7,444 bases of DNA from a bacterium (lineage in GTDB: Bacteria; Bacillota_I; Bacilli_A; RF39; UBA660): contig JAQXIG010000135.1 in the NCBI GenBank assembly GCA_029007685.1, positions 1-7,444 on the forward strand, given 5' to 3'. Numbering within the stretch: the stretch's first letter is position 1; each line of letters begins with the position of its first letter. The notes beneath the pieces were generated by a model. The model saw only the letters and a program-made list of their open reading frames with translations. It searched no databases and was not told the origin of the DNA. Below, in pieces: positions 1 to 6,326 of the stretch. A program made the position numbers and the translations under genes.

Positions 1-550
1 TTTTATGAGTAAAAGTAGATAAAAACATACAAAAGAAATAAAGTACAGTTGAGGAAAATATAGGAGTTATACTAAGAAGAAGATATTGTTTTTTATCAAA
101 TTCGCCACTGAACGATAATCCGATAAAATTAAAAATCCCTAATAAAGCTACCATTAAAATGATATAAATTAGTCCGGCGAATACTTTACTATATACAATA
201 TTCGTTCTCTTAATTGGCAAGCTATTTAGATATTCGATTGTTTTATCACTTTCTTCTTTTAATAAAATATTAGATCCTAAAACACCTGCATAACATCCTA
301 TAATGAATAGTACAAATACAAATCCTTCTGATTTTAACCAGCCATAACAGCTACTAATAGAAGAAATATCCATATTGAAAGCTGTTAATAATTCTTTTGG
401 AAACATTTCCATCATCTCATCCATCATCTTAATATTATCACTGTTAATAATGGATGGATAAATTAAAAATACAACTGAAAAAATACCAATTAAAATTAGT
501 AACCAAATCAAAAAACTTTTCAAGTTTACTTTCATTTCTCTTTGAAACAT
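1..550 (-). CDS. ABC-2 type transporter permease, C-terminus cut off by window edge
   Basis: This is an integral membrane subunit that should pair with the ATPase encoded just upstream to export an unknown substrate. The reading frame is open from an ATG at 550 to the window edge, giving 183 residues; relatives are usually longer, so the last transmembrane helices are missing. Hydrophobic segments lie at about 12-32, 76-97, 122-145 and 155-178. Between the second and third is the cytoplasmic stretch EESDKTIEYLNSLPIKR (99-115), a good match to the ABC-2 pattern in which an acidic/Thr-Ile-Glu element precedes 'SLPI.R..I...K' and contacts the ATPase. Start choice is firm: GGAGGA lies 7 bases before the ATG and overlaps the stop codon of the ATPase gene (12 bp gap), so translation is probably coupled. 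The substrate cannot be told from sequence. Confidence 0.88.
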   Translation of the reverse strand, partial: MFQREMKVNLKSFLIWLLILIGIFSVVFLIYPSIINSDNIKMMDEMMEMFPKELLTAFNMDISSISSCYGWLKSEGFVFVLFIIGCYAGVLGSNILLKEESDKTIEYLNSLPIKRTNIVYSKVFAGLIYIILMVALLGIFNFIGLSFSGEFDKKQYLLLSITPIFSSTVLYFFCMFLSTFTHK

Positions 551-562
551 AAAACGTTCCTC

Positions 563-1438
563 CTACTGATAATAGTGTAAAAATATATCTTCTAAAGTAG
601 CTTCTTCAATTAAAATGTTATCAATTTTATATTTAGCAAGTTCTTTAATCAAGAGATCAGAAGATAGTGCATTTTTAAATTGAATTTTATTATTTTCTCG
701 GTTCAATACATCAATTTTTAATTCTTGAATCATTTTATCAATTTCATTAGACTCTACTGTTACAAAAGTTAGATTCTTCTTATGAATTTCTTTTACCGTT
801 TCTATTTTTAACAGGCAACCTTCTTTAATAATTCCAACTCGATCACAAATCTTAGAAATTTCACTTAAGATATGTGTAGAATAAAAAATCGTCGTTCCTT
901 TTTTCTTTTCTTCTTGTAATAACTCATAGAATACTTGTTGCATAATAGGATCAAGGCCACTCGTTGGTTCATCTAGTATGAATAATTTAGGCTCATGCAT
1001 CATTGCTAACACAATTCCTAACTTCTTAGCATTTCCTAATGATAAATCTTCTACTTTTTTAGACTCCTCTAACTGTAATCTTTTGACTAATTCACATCTT
1101 CTTGCATGAATATCTTTTTTATAAAATGATTCATGATAGTCTAACATTTCTTTTACCGATAAATCATCATATAAATGAATCTCACTAGGTAAGTAACCAA
1201 TCTTCTCTTTTAGGGAAACATTATCTTTATCAAATTCTTCTCCATCAATAAAAACCGTTCCTTCTGTTTTTTCAATCAAATTCATAATCGAACGAATAGT
1301 AGTAGATTTCCCGGCTCCATTTGGACCAATAAAACCAAATACTTCACCTTCCTGTAAACTTAAAGACAAATCTTTTACCCCTAATATTTTTCCATAATAT
1401 TTCGTTAAATTCTTGATTTCTAGTATGTTCTTTTTCAT
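563..1438 (-). CDS. ABC transporter ATP-binding protein, BcrA/CcmA-like drug or peptide export type
   Basis: This cytoplasmic ATPase drives the ABC-2 permease encoded next. Numbered from the longest frame (295 codons from 1450), Walker A GPNGAGKST is at 42-50, the signature LSLGNAKK at 136-143, Walker B plus D-loop LFILDEPTSGLD at 156-167, and the switch His at 193 in STHILSE. The Q-loop position reads YLPSE (86-90) instead of containing Gln, and the signature is not LSGGQ; both variations are common in the BcrA-like branch. The C-terminal ~80 residues form the extra regulatory domain usual there. I prefer the ATG at 1438 (291 aa), because GGTGAT sits about 7 bases upstream; the two in-frame GTG codons at 1450 and 1447 overlap that binding site and lack one of their own. 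The gene lies 47 bp after the PH-like membrane protein gene and is probably coupled to the permease. Substrate unknown. Confidence 0.93.
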   Translation of the reverse strand: MKKNILEIKNLTKYYGKILGVKDLSLSLQEGEVFGFIGPNGAGKSTTIRSIMNLIEKTEGTVFIDGEEFDKDNVSLKEKIGYLPSEIHLYDDLSVKEMLDYHESFYKKDIHARRCELVKRLQLEESKKVEDLSLGNAKKLGIVLAMMHEPKLFILDEPTSGLDPIMQQVFYELLQEEKKKGTTIFYSTHILSEISKICDRVGIIKEGCLLKIETVKEIHKKNLTFVTVESNEIDKMIQELKIDVLNRENNKIQFKNALSSDLLIKELAKYKIDNILIEEATLEDIFLHYYQ

Positions 1439-1471
1439 CTTTATCACCACTTTACTAAATAATATCTATAA

Positions 1472-1490
1472 AATGAAACGTTACATTATA
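1472..1490 (-). promoter_or_regulatory. Possible internal -10 element and near-palindromic operator before the ABC ATPase gene
   Basis: On minus, TATAAT lies at 1490-1485, overlapping the stop of the upstream gene. A 16-base near-palindrome, aatgaaacgttacatt (1472-1487, 14 of 16 positions symmetric), overlaps it. No recognisable -35 box is present at 16-18 bp, so this is a weak candidate for an internal promoter with an operator. Confidence 0.25.
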
Positions 1491-2076
1491 ATCTTGCCTT
1501 GCTTTTAATTTTCTTTACCTGTTCTATATTATCCTTTTCTCTTTCATAATCATTTATATGACCTATAAAGATATCGTGATTTTTCCTTTTTACTAGCTTG
1601 ACAAAGTCGCAATAAGAAGTTGTAAATAAAGCAATGGGCGTCTTAATTATGTATTTTTTACCATCTTTTAAATATAATATTGTCTTACGACCAGGTCGAA
1701 ATAACTCACCTTTGTGATTAATCCATCCAACTGATGAATCAAGACAAATAATTTCTTGATAATCTATATAATTTAATTTTTCTAAACTAAATATATATTT
1801 TTCAGTTAAAAAACAATTCCCATATCTTACTAAAACATTGCTCAATTCTTTTTCAAAATCTTTGATTTCTTCTTTACTATGTTTTTTTAGAAAATTTATT
1901 AGTGAAAAATAATAAACCCCTATTCTTAACATTAAAATTCCTAACATAACTAAAATAAAATAGGCAATAAATAAATCTATTGACGTAAAAAAATAATATA
2001 TTCCTATAAATAAAGCAATGGTTACTAGTGCAAGTATAATTACTTTTATTTTATACTTTTGAAATGTAAACTTCAT
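1486..2076 (-). CDS. Membrane-anchored protein with a PH-like cytoplasmic domain (uncharacterised)
   Basis: The function is unknown. Two adjacent transmembrane helices (about 11-31 and 34-59) form a hairpin. A Lys/Glu-rich linker follows, and then a soluble region at 82-165 with the alternating beta-strand texture of bacterial PH-like (YcxB-type) domains: a first strand 'FLTEKYIFSL', a 'YQEIICLD' strand, a Trp-containing strand (W118) and 'KTILYLKDGKKYII'. The tail 'HDIFIGHINDYERE' resembles a closing motif I associate with small PH-like membrane proteins of Bacillota ('ILIGYT.EN...'); this is from memory, not a search. The start is supported by TTGAGGTTG some 7 bases before the ATG. It shares the strand and operon-like spacing with a soluble PH-like protein and an RDD-like protein. 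A role in membrane sensing or in helping the adjacent ABC transporter is only inference. Confidence 0.75.
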   Translation of the reverse strand: MKFTFQKYKIKVIILALVTIALFIGIYYFFTSIDLFIAYFILVMLGILMLRIGVYYFSLINFLKKHSKEEIKDFEKELSNVLVRYGNCFLTEKYIFSLEKLNYIDYQEIICLDSSVGWINHKGELFRPGRKTILYLKDGKKYIIKTPIALFTTSYCDFVKLVKRKNHDIFIGHINDYEREKDNIEQVKKIKSKARL

Positions 2077-2110
2077 ATTATCAACCTCAAAAAATCTAAT
2101 TTATAAATTA

Positions 2111-2344
2111 TTATTTTTTCTGCTTATTAACTATTCTATTACCAATCGTTTGTTTACCAAGTATAGAACATATAATAGTACCCCAACATATTGGTATCAT
2201 CAAAAGTAATAATAAAATCGCTATGATTCTTTGTAAATTAGGGAACAAACTATATAGAACATAAATACCAATCATCAATACAAATCCTAGCAAGAACAAT
2301 AAAATAAAATCAATTATAATTGCTTTAGCATTATTATTTTTCAT
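2111..2344 (-). CDS. Small two-helix membrane protein, RDD-like
   Basis: This 77-residue integral membrane protein has hydrophobic segments at about 7-31 and 36-60 and a basic C-terminal tail. Two short elements recall the RDD family: an Asp in the first helix ('AIIIDFILLF', D12) and 'GKQTIGNRIV' after the last helix, which matches the common RDD ending 'GK..(L/I)G.R(V/I)V'. The first Arg typical of RDD proteins is absent and the protein is roughly half the usual length, so it may be a reduced member or a convergent sequence. AGAGGTAAG precedes the ATG. Only 5 bp separate it from the preceding gene, so its ribosome binding site lies within that gene's end, which indicates co-translation. RDD proteins have varied and mostly unproven roles; none is assigned here. 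Confidence 0.72.
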   Translation of the reverse strand: MKNNNAKAIIIDFILLFLLGFVLMIGIYVLYSLFPNLQRIIAILLLLLMIPICWGTIICSILGKQTIGNRIVNKQKK

Positions 2345-2349
2345 AAATC

Positions 2350-2679
2350 TTACCTCTTTAACAAATTATATAGCTCATCATCATCAAATTCAAATATCAT
2401 TTTGTTTTCTAAAACTACTTGATAACATTCCCCTTTAGTAATATCTGTTATCTCATTTAAATCGATTTGGTAATAAACTTCTTTATATTTTATGTAATTA
2501 GCACCACGAGCTATTCTTAACACTTCTAATCCTTCATTAGGAGTTAAATAATCTAAAAATAATAATCTTTTATTTGTTAATGCTATTGTCGTAATTTTCT
2601 GATTATCTTCTTGTTTTATCATAATTTCATCAAATATTTTGATTACTTTTTCATTATCCATAAGTTCAAAATTATACAT
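2350..2679 (-). CDS. Small soluble PH-like domain protein (uncharacterised)
   Basis: The 109 residues contain no membrane segment or signal peptide, so the protein is probably cytoplasmic. The order of elements suits a single bacterial PH-like domain: a short N-terminal region 'DNEKVIKIFDEIM', then 'ALTNKRLLFLDY' (33-44), which is the hallmark opening strand pair ('T..RL.F'), then 'YQIDLNEITDITKG' (70-83), where a strand precedes the usual 'I..I' segment, then 'YQVVLENKMIFEF' (86-98) and a C-terminal helix 'DDELYNLLKR'. The start is clear: AAAGGAG lies 9 bases before the ATG. The gene sits 30 bp after the zinc-ribbon gene and 5 bp before the RDD-like gene. Together with the membrane-anchored PH-like protein two genes on, it makes a pair of PH-like domains in one operon. 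Ligand or partner unknown. Confidence 0.75.
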   Translation of the reverse strand: MYNFELMDNEKVIKIFDEIMIKQEDNQKITTIALTNKRLLFLDYLTPNEGLEVLRIARGANYIKYKEVYYQIDLNEITDITKGECYQVVLENKMIFEFDDDELYNLLKR

Positions 2680-2694
2680 AATAAATTCTCCTTT

Positions 2695-2710
2695 ACAAAT
2701 TGCAATTTGT
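2695..2710. repeat. Perfect 16-bp palindrome at a gene junction
   Basis: ACAAATTGCAATTTGT reads identically on both strands. It covers the last base of the zinc-ribbon gene's stop codon and most of the 30-bp gap before the PH-like gene, ending just upstream of that gene's AAAGGAG site. It could be a protein-binding site or a small 6-bp RNA hairpin with a UGCA loop; there is no U-run, so it is not a good terminator. Confidence 0.5.
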
Positions 2711-3192
2711 TAATTTAATATTTTTTCTAAGATTTTATCATATATTAGATGTGATAAATGATCAGCTTCTAATCTATATTTAATTTTATCGTTGCCATAA
2801 ATGAATTTATTTCTAATGTATAATCCAAATCCAAAATGACTATATTCAGGTTTTGATTTTAATTCTTCTTTAGTGCTCTCTTCAATATCGTTAATGACTC
2901 TATCAGCCAATTCATTAACAATATTGTCTAATTCTTTTTGAGCTTTTTTTAAAAAACCCATACTATCTATTTCTACAACGTGCTTTTTCAAATCACTTGA
3001 ATAGCTTCTATTACAATTATAACAATGATATTTTATCCTATTTGGACTTTCTCTATCTTCATTTTTTATATCCAATCCTCTATAAAAGCATTTTTTTTCA
3101 TTAATAAATTCTTCTATAATTTCGTTTGGTTCGTGATACCAAACAATTACCATTTGCTTTTCACAATTGGGACACTTAGGAATATTGCTCAT
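2710..3192 (-). CDS. Zinc-ribbon protein with DUF6794-like C-terminal segment
   Basis: The protein has 160 residues and its function is unknown. C7-x2-C10 ('CPNC') and C57-x2-C60 ('CYNC') form a two-knuckle zinc ribbon. The stretch between them contains 'YHEPNEIIEEF', 'FYRGLDI' and 'NRIKYHCYNC', resembling a family of small zinc-ribbon proteins with a 'YG.P..E' motif between the knuckles. The middle (78-112) is charged and helical. The C-terminus has 'HFGFGLYIRNKF' (119-130) followed by 'DHLSHLIYDKIL' (144-155), similar to the pattern I know from DUF6794 proteins ('H.G.G.WIRN...', then 'DDMS..I'). Family assignments are from memory. The ATG at 3192 follows GGTGA/AAGG very closely, so spacing is tight. 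It is the first gene after the terminator and an extended -10 promoter, and so probably leads the operon down to the ABC-2 genes. Confidence 0.78.
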   Translation of the reverse strand: MSNIPKCPNCEKQMVIVWYHEPNEIIEEFINEKKCFYRGLDIKNEDRESPNRIKYHCYNCNRSYSSDLKKHVVEIDSMGFLKKAQKELDNIVNELADRVINDIEESTKEELKSKPEYSHFGFGLYIRNKFIYGNDKIKYRLEADHLSHLIYDKILEKILN

Positions 3193-3228
3193 CCTTCACC
3201 AACTTTCAAATTACTATTTGATATATTT

Positions 3229-3237
3229 ATTATATCA
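3229..3237 (-). promoter_or_regulatory. Extended -10 promoter element for the zinc-ribbon operon
   Basis: On minus the sequence reads TGATATAAT, a consensus TGn-TATAAT extended -10, about 37 bases before the ATG at 3192. The region where a -35 box would lie reads GATATT and is weak, which is normal for extended -10 promoters. It lies after the hairpin terminator of the upstream pump gene, where a new promoter is needed. Confidence 0.6.
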
Positions 3238-3273
3238 TGCTTTTACCAAAAAATATCTATTTCTAGCAATATA

Positions 3274-3308
3274 AAAAGTATTCCAATTAGAACAACTAGA
3301 ATACTTTT
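3274..3308 (-). terminator. Rho-independent terminator after the MMPL pump gene (may act both ways)
   Basis: Perfect 10-bp arms AAAAGTATTC (3274-3283) and GAATACTTTT (3299-3308) enclose a 15-base loop. On minus the hairpin begins 10 bases after the pump gene's stop codon and the second arm runs into TTTTTATATT. On plus the arm is followed by CTTTTTTATTTTATTTTTG, so it could also stop plus-strand transcripts. Confidence 0.82.
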
Positions 3309-3318
3309 CTTTTTTATT

Positions 3319-5574
3319 TTATTTTTGTTTGTCTTTCTTTTTAATAATCAAGAAATCTAATAGATAAAGAATTGCTGGTAACATAAAGATAGTAGCAAGT
3401 AAAGAAATAAAGGTTCCAACTCCTAAGAATAAACCAATAGAGGAAATAACAGGAGAAGTAGCAATGAATCCAATTAGAATTCCCGCAATTAATAAGATTA
3501 AGCCACTCGTAATAATAGCAGGTAAGCTATCTTTTAAAGTACCAATCAACGCTTCTTTCTTATCCATTTTCTTTCTAAGTTGTAAGTAACGACTAGATAA
3601 CACAATAGCATAATCAATCGTTGCTCCCATTTGAATAGCAGATACTACAACATAAGACATAAAGAAGATATCTTTGCCAAAAAGTGTCATAATACCAAAG
3701 TTAACTAAAATACTACCTTCAATCGTTAAAATTAATAATACTGTCATCCAGAAAGATTTGAAAGTGCATAATAAAATAATAGCAATAAATAAAATCGTAA
3801 TACCAGTAATCATAATATTATCTGATGTAAAGGAGCTTTCTAAATCCATAGCATTAATAGAATTTCCAACTAAAGTAACATCAGTATAATAATCTTTACT
3901 CAATGCTCTAATTTCATCAATTAAGACTTCTGTTTCTTCTGATTCAGTCTTAGCATTTAAATTCAAAATAAATCTAGAATAATCATCACTTTCTAATAAA
4001 GTAATAGAATCATTTACCATATTATAATAAGTAGTAACTTGTACTTTTAATTCTTCTGGTAATTTTAAAGTTTCACTATTCTCATTGAAGAAATAGATTA
4101 GATCAATTAAAGAAATTCGGTAATTATTGATATTTTCTAACTTTTCTAATTCTTGATTAGCATTCGCATAGTATTTATATAAATTCAAAGTAATTTCTTT
4201 ATTAACTTGGAAGATAGTAGCTAATTCTTGATAGTTAACTCCTGTACCTAAATAAAGATTATCCCCTACTGGATAACTACCGATACTAGTGATAGAAGTT
4301 ACTTTATCTAATTCTTTTAATTTACTTGTAATTTCTAATTCTTTTTGATAATCTTTTTCTTCACTCTTGACTAAAATAACTAGCATATTGTCTGTTTCAA
4401 AAGTAGTTTCGATATTTTGCAGTGCTTTGATATTTTTACTAGTACGAATCGCTTCGATAGAATTTGTATTATAAACATAATGATATTTTGGTATAAAACA
4501 GATACCTATTACTACAAAAATGATAAAGATAGGAAGTAAAATTTTTCTTTTATTAACAATAAAACTACTTAATTTTCCGAAATCATGTTTCTTTTCTTTC
4601 TTTTTGCATTTTAGAATCATTTTATCAAAAATAGAAAGCAAACTTGGCATAACTAAAATAACAGTTAATAAGCTACAAATAATTCCTTTTGATAAAACAA
4701 TTCCAATATCTCCACCAATTTTAAGTTGCATAAGTACTAATGCTAAAAGTCCACTAATGGTAGTCAAACTACTAGCAAATATCTCTGGCATTGCCTTTGA
4801 AGTAGTCTTTTTCATAGCAAGTAATTTATCATCCGTATCACTAATTTCCTTCATGAATTGATTCATAAAAATAATAACATAATCAATCGATAATGCAAGT
4901 TGTAATACAACAGCAATTGCCTGCGTGATATAAGAAATTTCTCCAAGTAAGAAGTTACTTCCCATATTTAAAACAATTGAAATTCCAAAAACGATAAAAG
5001 CTATAACTGGTTCAAAATAAGTTTTAGAAGTAATTAATAAGGTAACAATAATTACAATAACAGCTAAAATTAATACCAAATCAATTCCATCTGTAGGATT
5101 TTCAAATGATTCTGAATAAATATCATAAGATTCCTTCTGAAGTAAGTTTTCAATATCCTCTTTTATACTATCTATTTTTTCATCATCTTGATTTACTAAT
5201 TGAATCGTATAAAGTGCTTTTTCATCTTTATAAGAATTCTCAGTTCCATCGAAAGACACATTTTCAATATTTTCTATTTGAGATAACTTTTCAACAAATA
5301 AGTTAGCATCCTCTAGTGAAATATCATGGATCATTAGTTTAATTGTCGTTAAACTACCAAACTCATCTTCCATAATATTAAGACCATATTTAGTTTCCGT
5401 ATCATCCGGAAGATAATCTGTAATACTATCATTTACTTTTACATTATTAATATTAAAAGCGCAAAAAATAGTTAATAACAGAAATATAACTAGGAATACA
5501 TAACGATATTTAGCAATGAAATCTCCTAGATATATTAAAAAACTTTTCTTTTCTTTTTTATTATTTTTTTTCAA
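3319..5574 (-). CDS. MMPL/RND-family membrane transporter (HAE3/YdfJ-like)
   Basis: This is a proton-driven pump of the MMPL/patched-like RND superfamily, exporting an unknown lipid or hydrophobic compound. Numbering is from the in-frame ATG at 5604 (761 codons). Two internally similar halves each have one helix (34-53; 353-372), an extracytoplasmic domain (about 55-172; 375-596) and five more helices (173-328; 597-755), 12 in all. Both halves keep the Asp-Tyr pair used for proton transfer in MmpL3-type pumps: D241-Y242 in 'LSIDYVIIF' and D664-Y665 in 'GATIDYAIVL'. The second external domain is larger because of a helical insert at about 462-540. A Lys-rich tail ends the protein. I chose a TTG start at 5574 (751 aa), because AAAGGGTGA lies 5 bases upstream; the ATG at 5604 has no ribosome binding site. 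It is divergent from a TetR regulator, which probably represses it. Confidence 0.92.
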   Translation of the reverse strand: MKKNNKKEKKSFLIYLGDFIAKYRYVFLVIFLLLTIFCAFNINNVKVNDSITDYLPDDTETKYGLNIMEDEFGSLTTIKLMIHDISLEDANLFVEKLSQIENIENVSFDGTENSYKDEKALYTIQLVNQDDEKIDSIKEDIENLLQKESYDIYSESFENPTDGIDLVLILAVIVIIVTLLITSKTYFEPVIAFIVFGISIVLNMGSNFLLGEISYITQAIAVVLQLALSIDYVIIFMNQFMKEISDTDDKLLAMKKTTSKAMPEIFASSLTTISGLLALVLMQLKIGGDIGIVLSKGIICSLLTVILVMPSLLSIFDKMILKCKKKEKKHDFGKLSSFIVNKRKILLPIFIIFVVIGICFIPKYHYVYNTNSIEAIRTSKNIKALQNIETTFETDNMLVILVKSEEKDYQKELEITSKLKELDKVTSITSIGSYPVGDNLYLGTGVNYQELATIFQVNKEITLNLYKYYANANQELEKLENINNYRISLIDLIYFFNENSETLKLPEELKVQVTTYYNMVNDSITLLESDDYSRFILNLNAKTESEETEVLIDEIRALSKDYYTDVTLVGNSINAMDLESSFTSDNIMITGITILFIAIILLCTFKSFWMTVLLILTIEGSILVNFGIMTLFGKDIFFMSYVVVSAIQMGATIDYAIVLSSRYLQLRKKMDKKEALIGTLKDSLPAIITSGLILLIAGILIGFIATSPVISSIGLFLGVGTFISLLATIFMLPAILYLLDFLIIKKKDKQK

Positions 5575-5616
5575 AATTTTCACCCTTTCCGCAACTAAAT
5601 ACATTACACTATGATA

Positions 5617-5678
5617 TTTTATACTTAAGTTTTTAAAACTTTAAATACTTTTTTATACTTTAGTATATTTTTATACTT
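5617..5678. promoter_or_regulatory. Probable TetR operator region between pump and regulator
   Basis: The 10-mer TTTTATACTT occurs three times here, at 5617-5626, 5651-5660 and 5669-5678, with a variant TTAAATACTT at 5641-5650. The middle copy is part of an inverted repeat TATACT-TT-AGTATA (5654-5667). A second inverted repeat, AAGTTTT-T-AAAACTT, spans 5627-5641. The last copy touches the -35 box of the regulator promoter, and the first overlaps TATAAA (minus, 5623-5618), a candidate -10 for the pump. That is the expected position for sites bound by the divergent TetR protein. The region is very AT-rich, so individual repeats are weak evidence. Confidence 0.55.
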
Positions 5679-5707
5679 TTGATATTTTTAATAGAAAATG
5701 TTATAAT
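5679..5707 (+). promoter_or_regulatory. Sigma-A type promoter of the TetR-family gene
   Basis: TTGATA (5679-5684), a 17-bp spacer and TATAAT (5702-5707) preceded by TGT give a near-consensus promoter with an extended -10. The expected start of transcription is about 5713-5715, so the GGTGAT ribosome binding site (5715-5720) would lie at the very 5' end of the mRNA, only about 12 bases before the ATG. Confidence 0.8.
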
Positions 5708-5725
5708 GGTTTTCGGTGATTTAAA

Positions 5726-6268
5726 ATGGAAAATCAAAATCTTAGAACAAATAAAACAAAGATATTACTATCTAAAAGCTTATTAGAATTGTTGGAAACA
5801 AAAGATTTCTATAATATAAAAGTAAATGAAATATGCAATCATGCCCTCGTTCATAAAACAACATTCTATAATCATTTTAATGATAAATATGATTTATTAA
5901 ATTATATATTAATCGAAATTTATAATGGTATTAAAAAAGAAGTGAATAAGAATGAAGGTATTATTGAATATTATTTAAGTATCGCTAAATCTTATATTAA
6001 ATTAATAAAAACAAATCCTAAACTATTTCAATCTATGATTCAAACTAGTAGCAATGATCTTAGCTCTTTTATGATTCAAGAATTATATGTAAAAGATGTA
6101 GAAGATACAATATCACAAATGAATATACCAATTCCGAGTAATTATGTAGCAAGATTTTATGTAAGTGCTGTTTACTCCGTTTTAAATGAATGGTTTATCA
6201 AAGGAATGATAGAAGATGAAGATACTATTATTAAATATATTGAACTATTAATAAGAAGTGAAAAATAA
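5726..6268 (+). CDS. TetR/AcrR-family transcriptional regulator
   Basis: A 180-residue DNA-binding repressor of TetR size. The N-terminal helix-turn-helix spans about 28-52: 'FYNIKVNEICNHALVHKTTFYNHF', in two parts, with the recognition helix ending in the family-typical 'TTFYNHF' followed by 'DKYDLL'. The rest is the all-helical ligand-binding and dimerisation domain; its C-terminus ('FYVSAVYSVLNEW', about 144-156, then 'IIKYIELLI') resembles the TetR subgroup seen beside membrane transporters in Bacillota. The start is set by GGTGAT 5 bases before the ATG. It is divergently transcribed from the MMPL pump, and the shared intergenic DNA carries repeats and an inverted repeat, so auto-repression and repression of the pump, relieved by a hydrophobic ligand, is the likely model. 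The ligand is unknown. It is the only plus-strand gene in the window. Confidence 0.93.
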   Translation: MENQNLRTNKTKILLSKSLLELLETKDFYNIKVNEICNHALVHKTTFYNHFNDKYDLLNYILIEIYNGIKKEVNKNEGIIEYYLSIAKSYIKLIKTNPKLFQSMIQTSSNDLSSFMIQELYVKDVEDTISQMNIPIPSNYVARFYVSAVYSVLNEWFIKGMIEDEDTIIKYIELLIRSEK

Positions 6269-6288
6269 CGTTTTCTAAGTCTAAATAA

Positions 6289-6324
6289 AAATTCTGAACA
6301 TTTAACAGGAAAAATTCAGAATTT
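6289..6324 (+). terminator. Two-way terminator between the TetR gene and the broken gene
   Basis: Perfect 10-bp arms AAATTCTGAA (6289-6298) and TTCAGAATTT (6315-6324) enclose a 16-base loop. On plus it starts 20 bases after the TetR stop and runs into ATTTATTTATTT. On minus it starts 2 bases after the end of the restored frame of the opposite gene and runs into TTATTT after the final TTT of the arm. It fits two convergent genes sharing one terminator. Confidence 0.75.
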
Positions 6325-6326
6325 AT

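Noticed and set aside
2097..2110. AT-only palindrome TAATTTATAAATTA before the 196 aa gene's upstream neighbour ends
   Set aside because: It consists only of A and T in very AT-rich DNA, so it is not distinguishable from chance.
3025..3360. Plus-strand open frame of 111 codons
   Set aside because: It is antisense to the zinc-ribbon gene, Phe/Ile-rich as expected from reverse reading of AT-rich coding DNA, and has no ribosome binding site. It also runs through the terminator at 3274-3308.
3674..5306. Several short plus-strand open frames opposite the pump gene
   Set aside because: All lie within the clear MMPL coding region on the other strand, without binding sites or recognisable domains.
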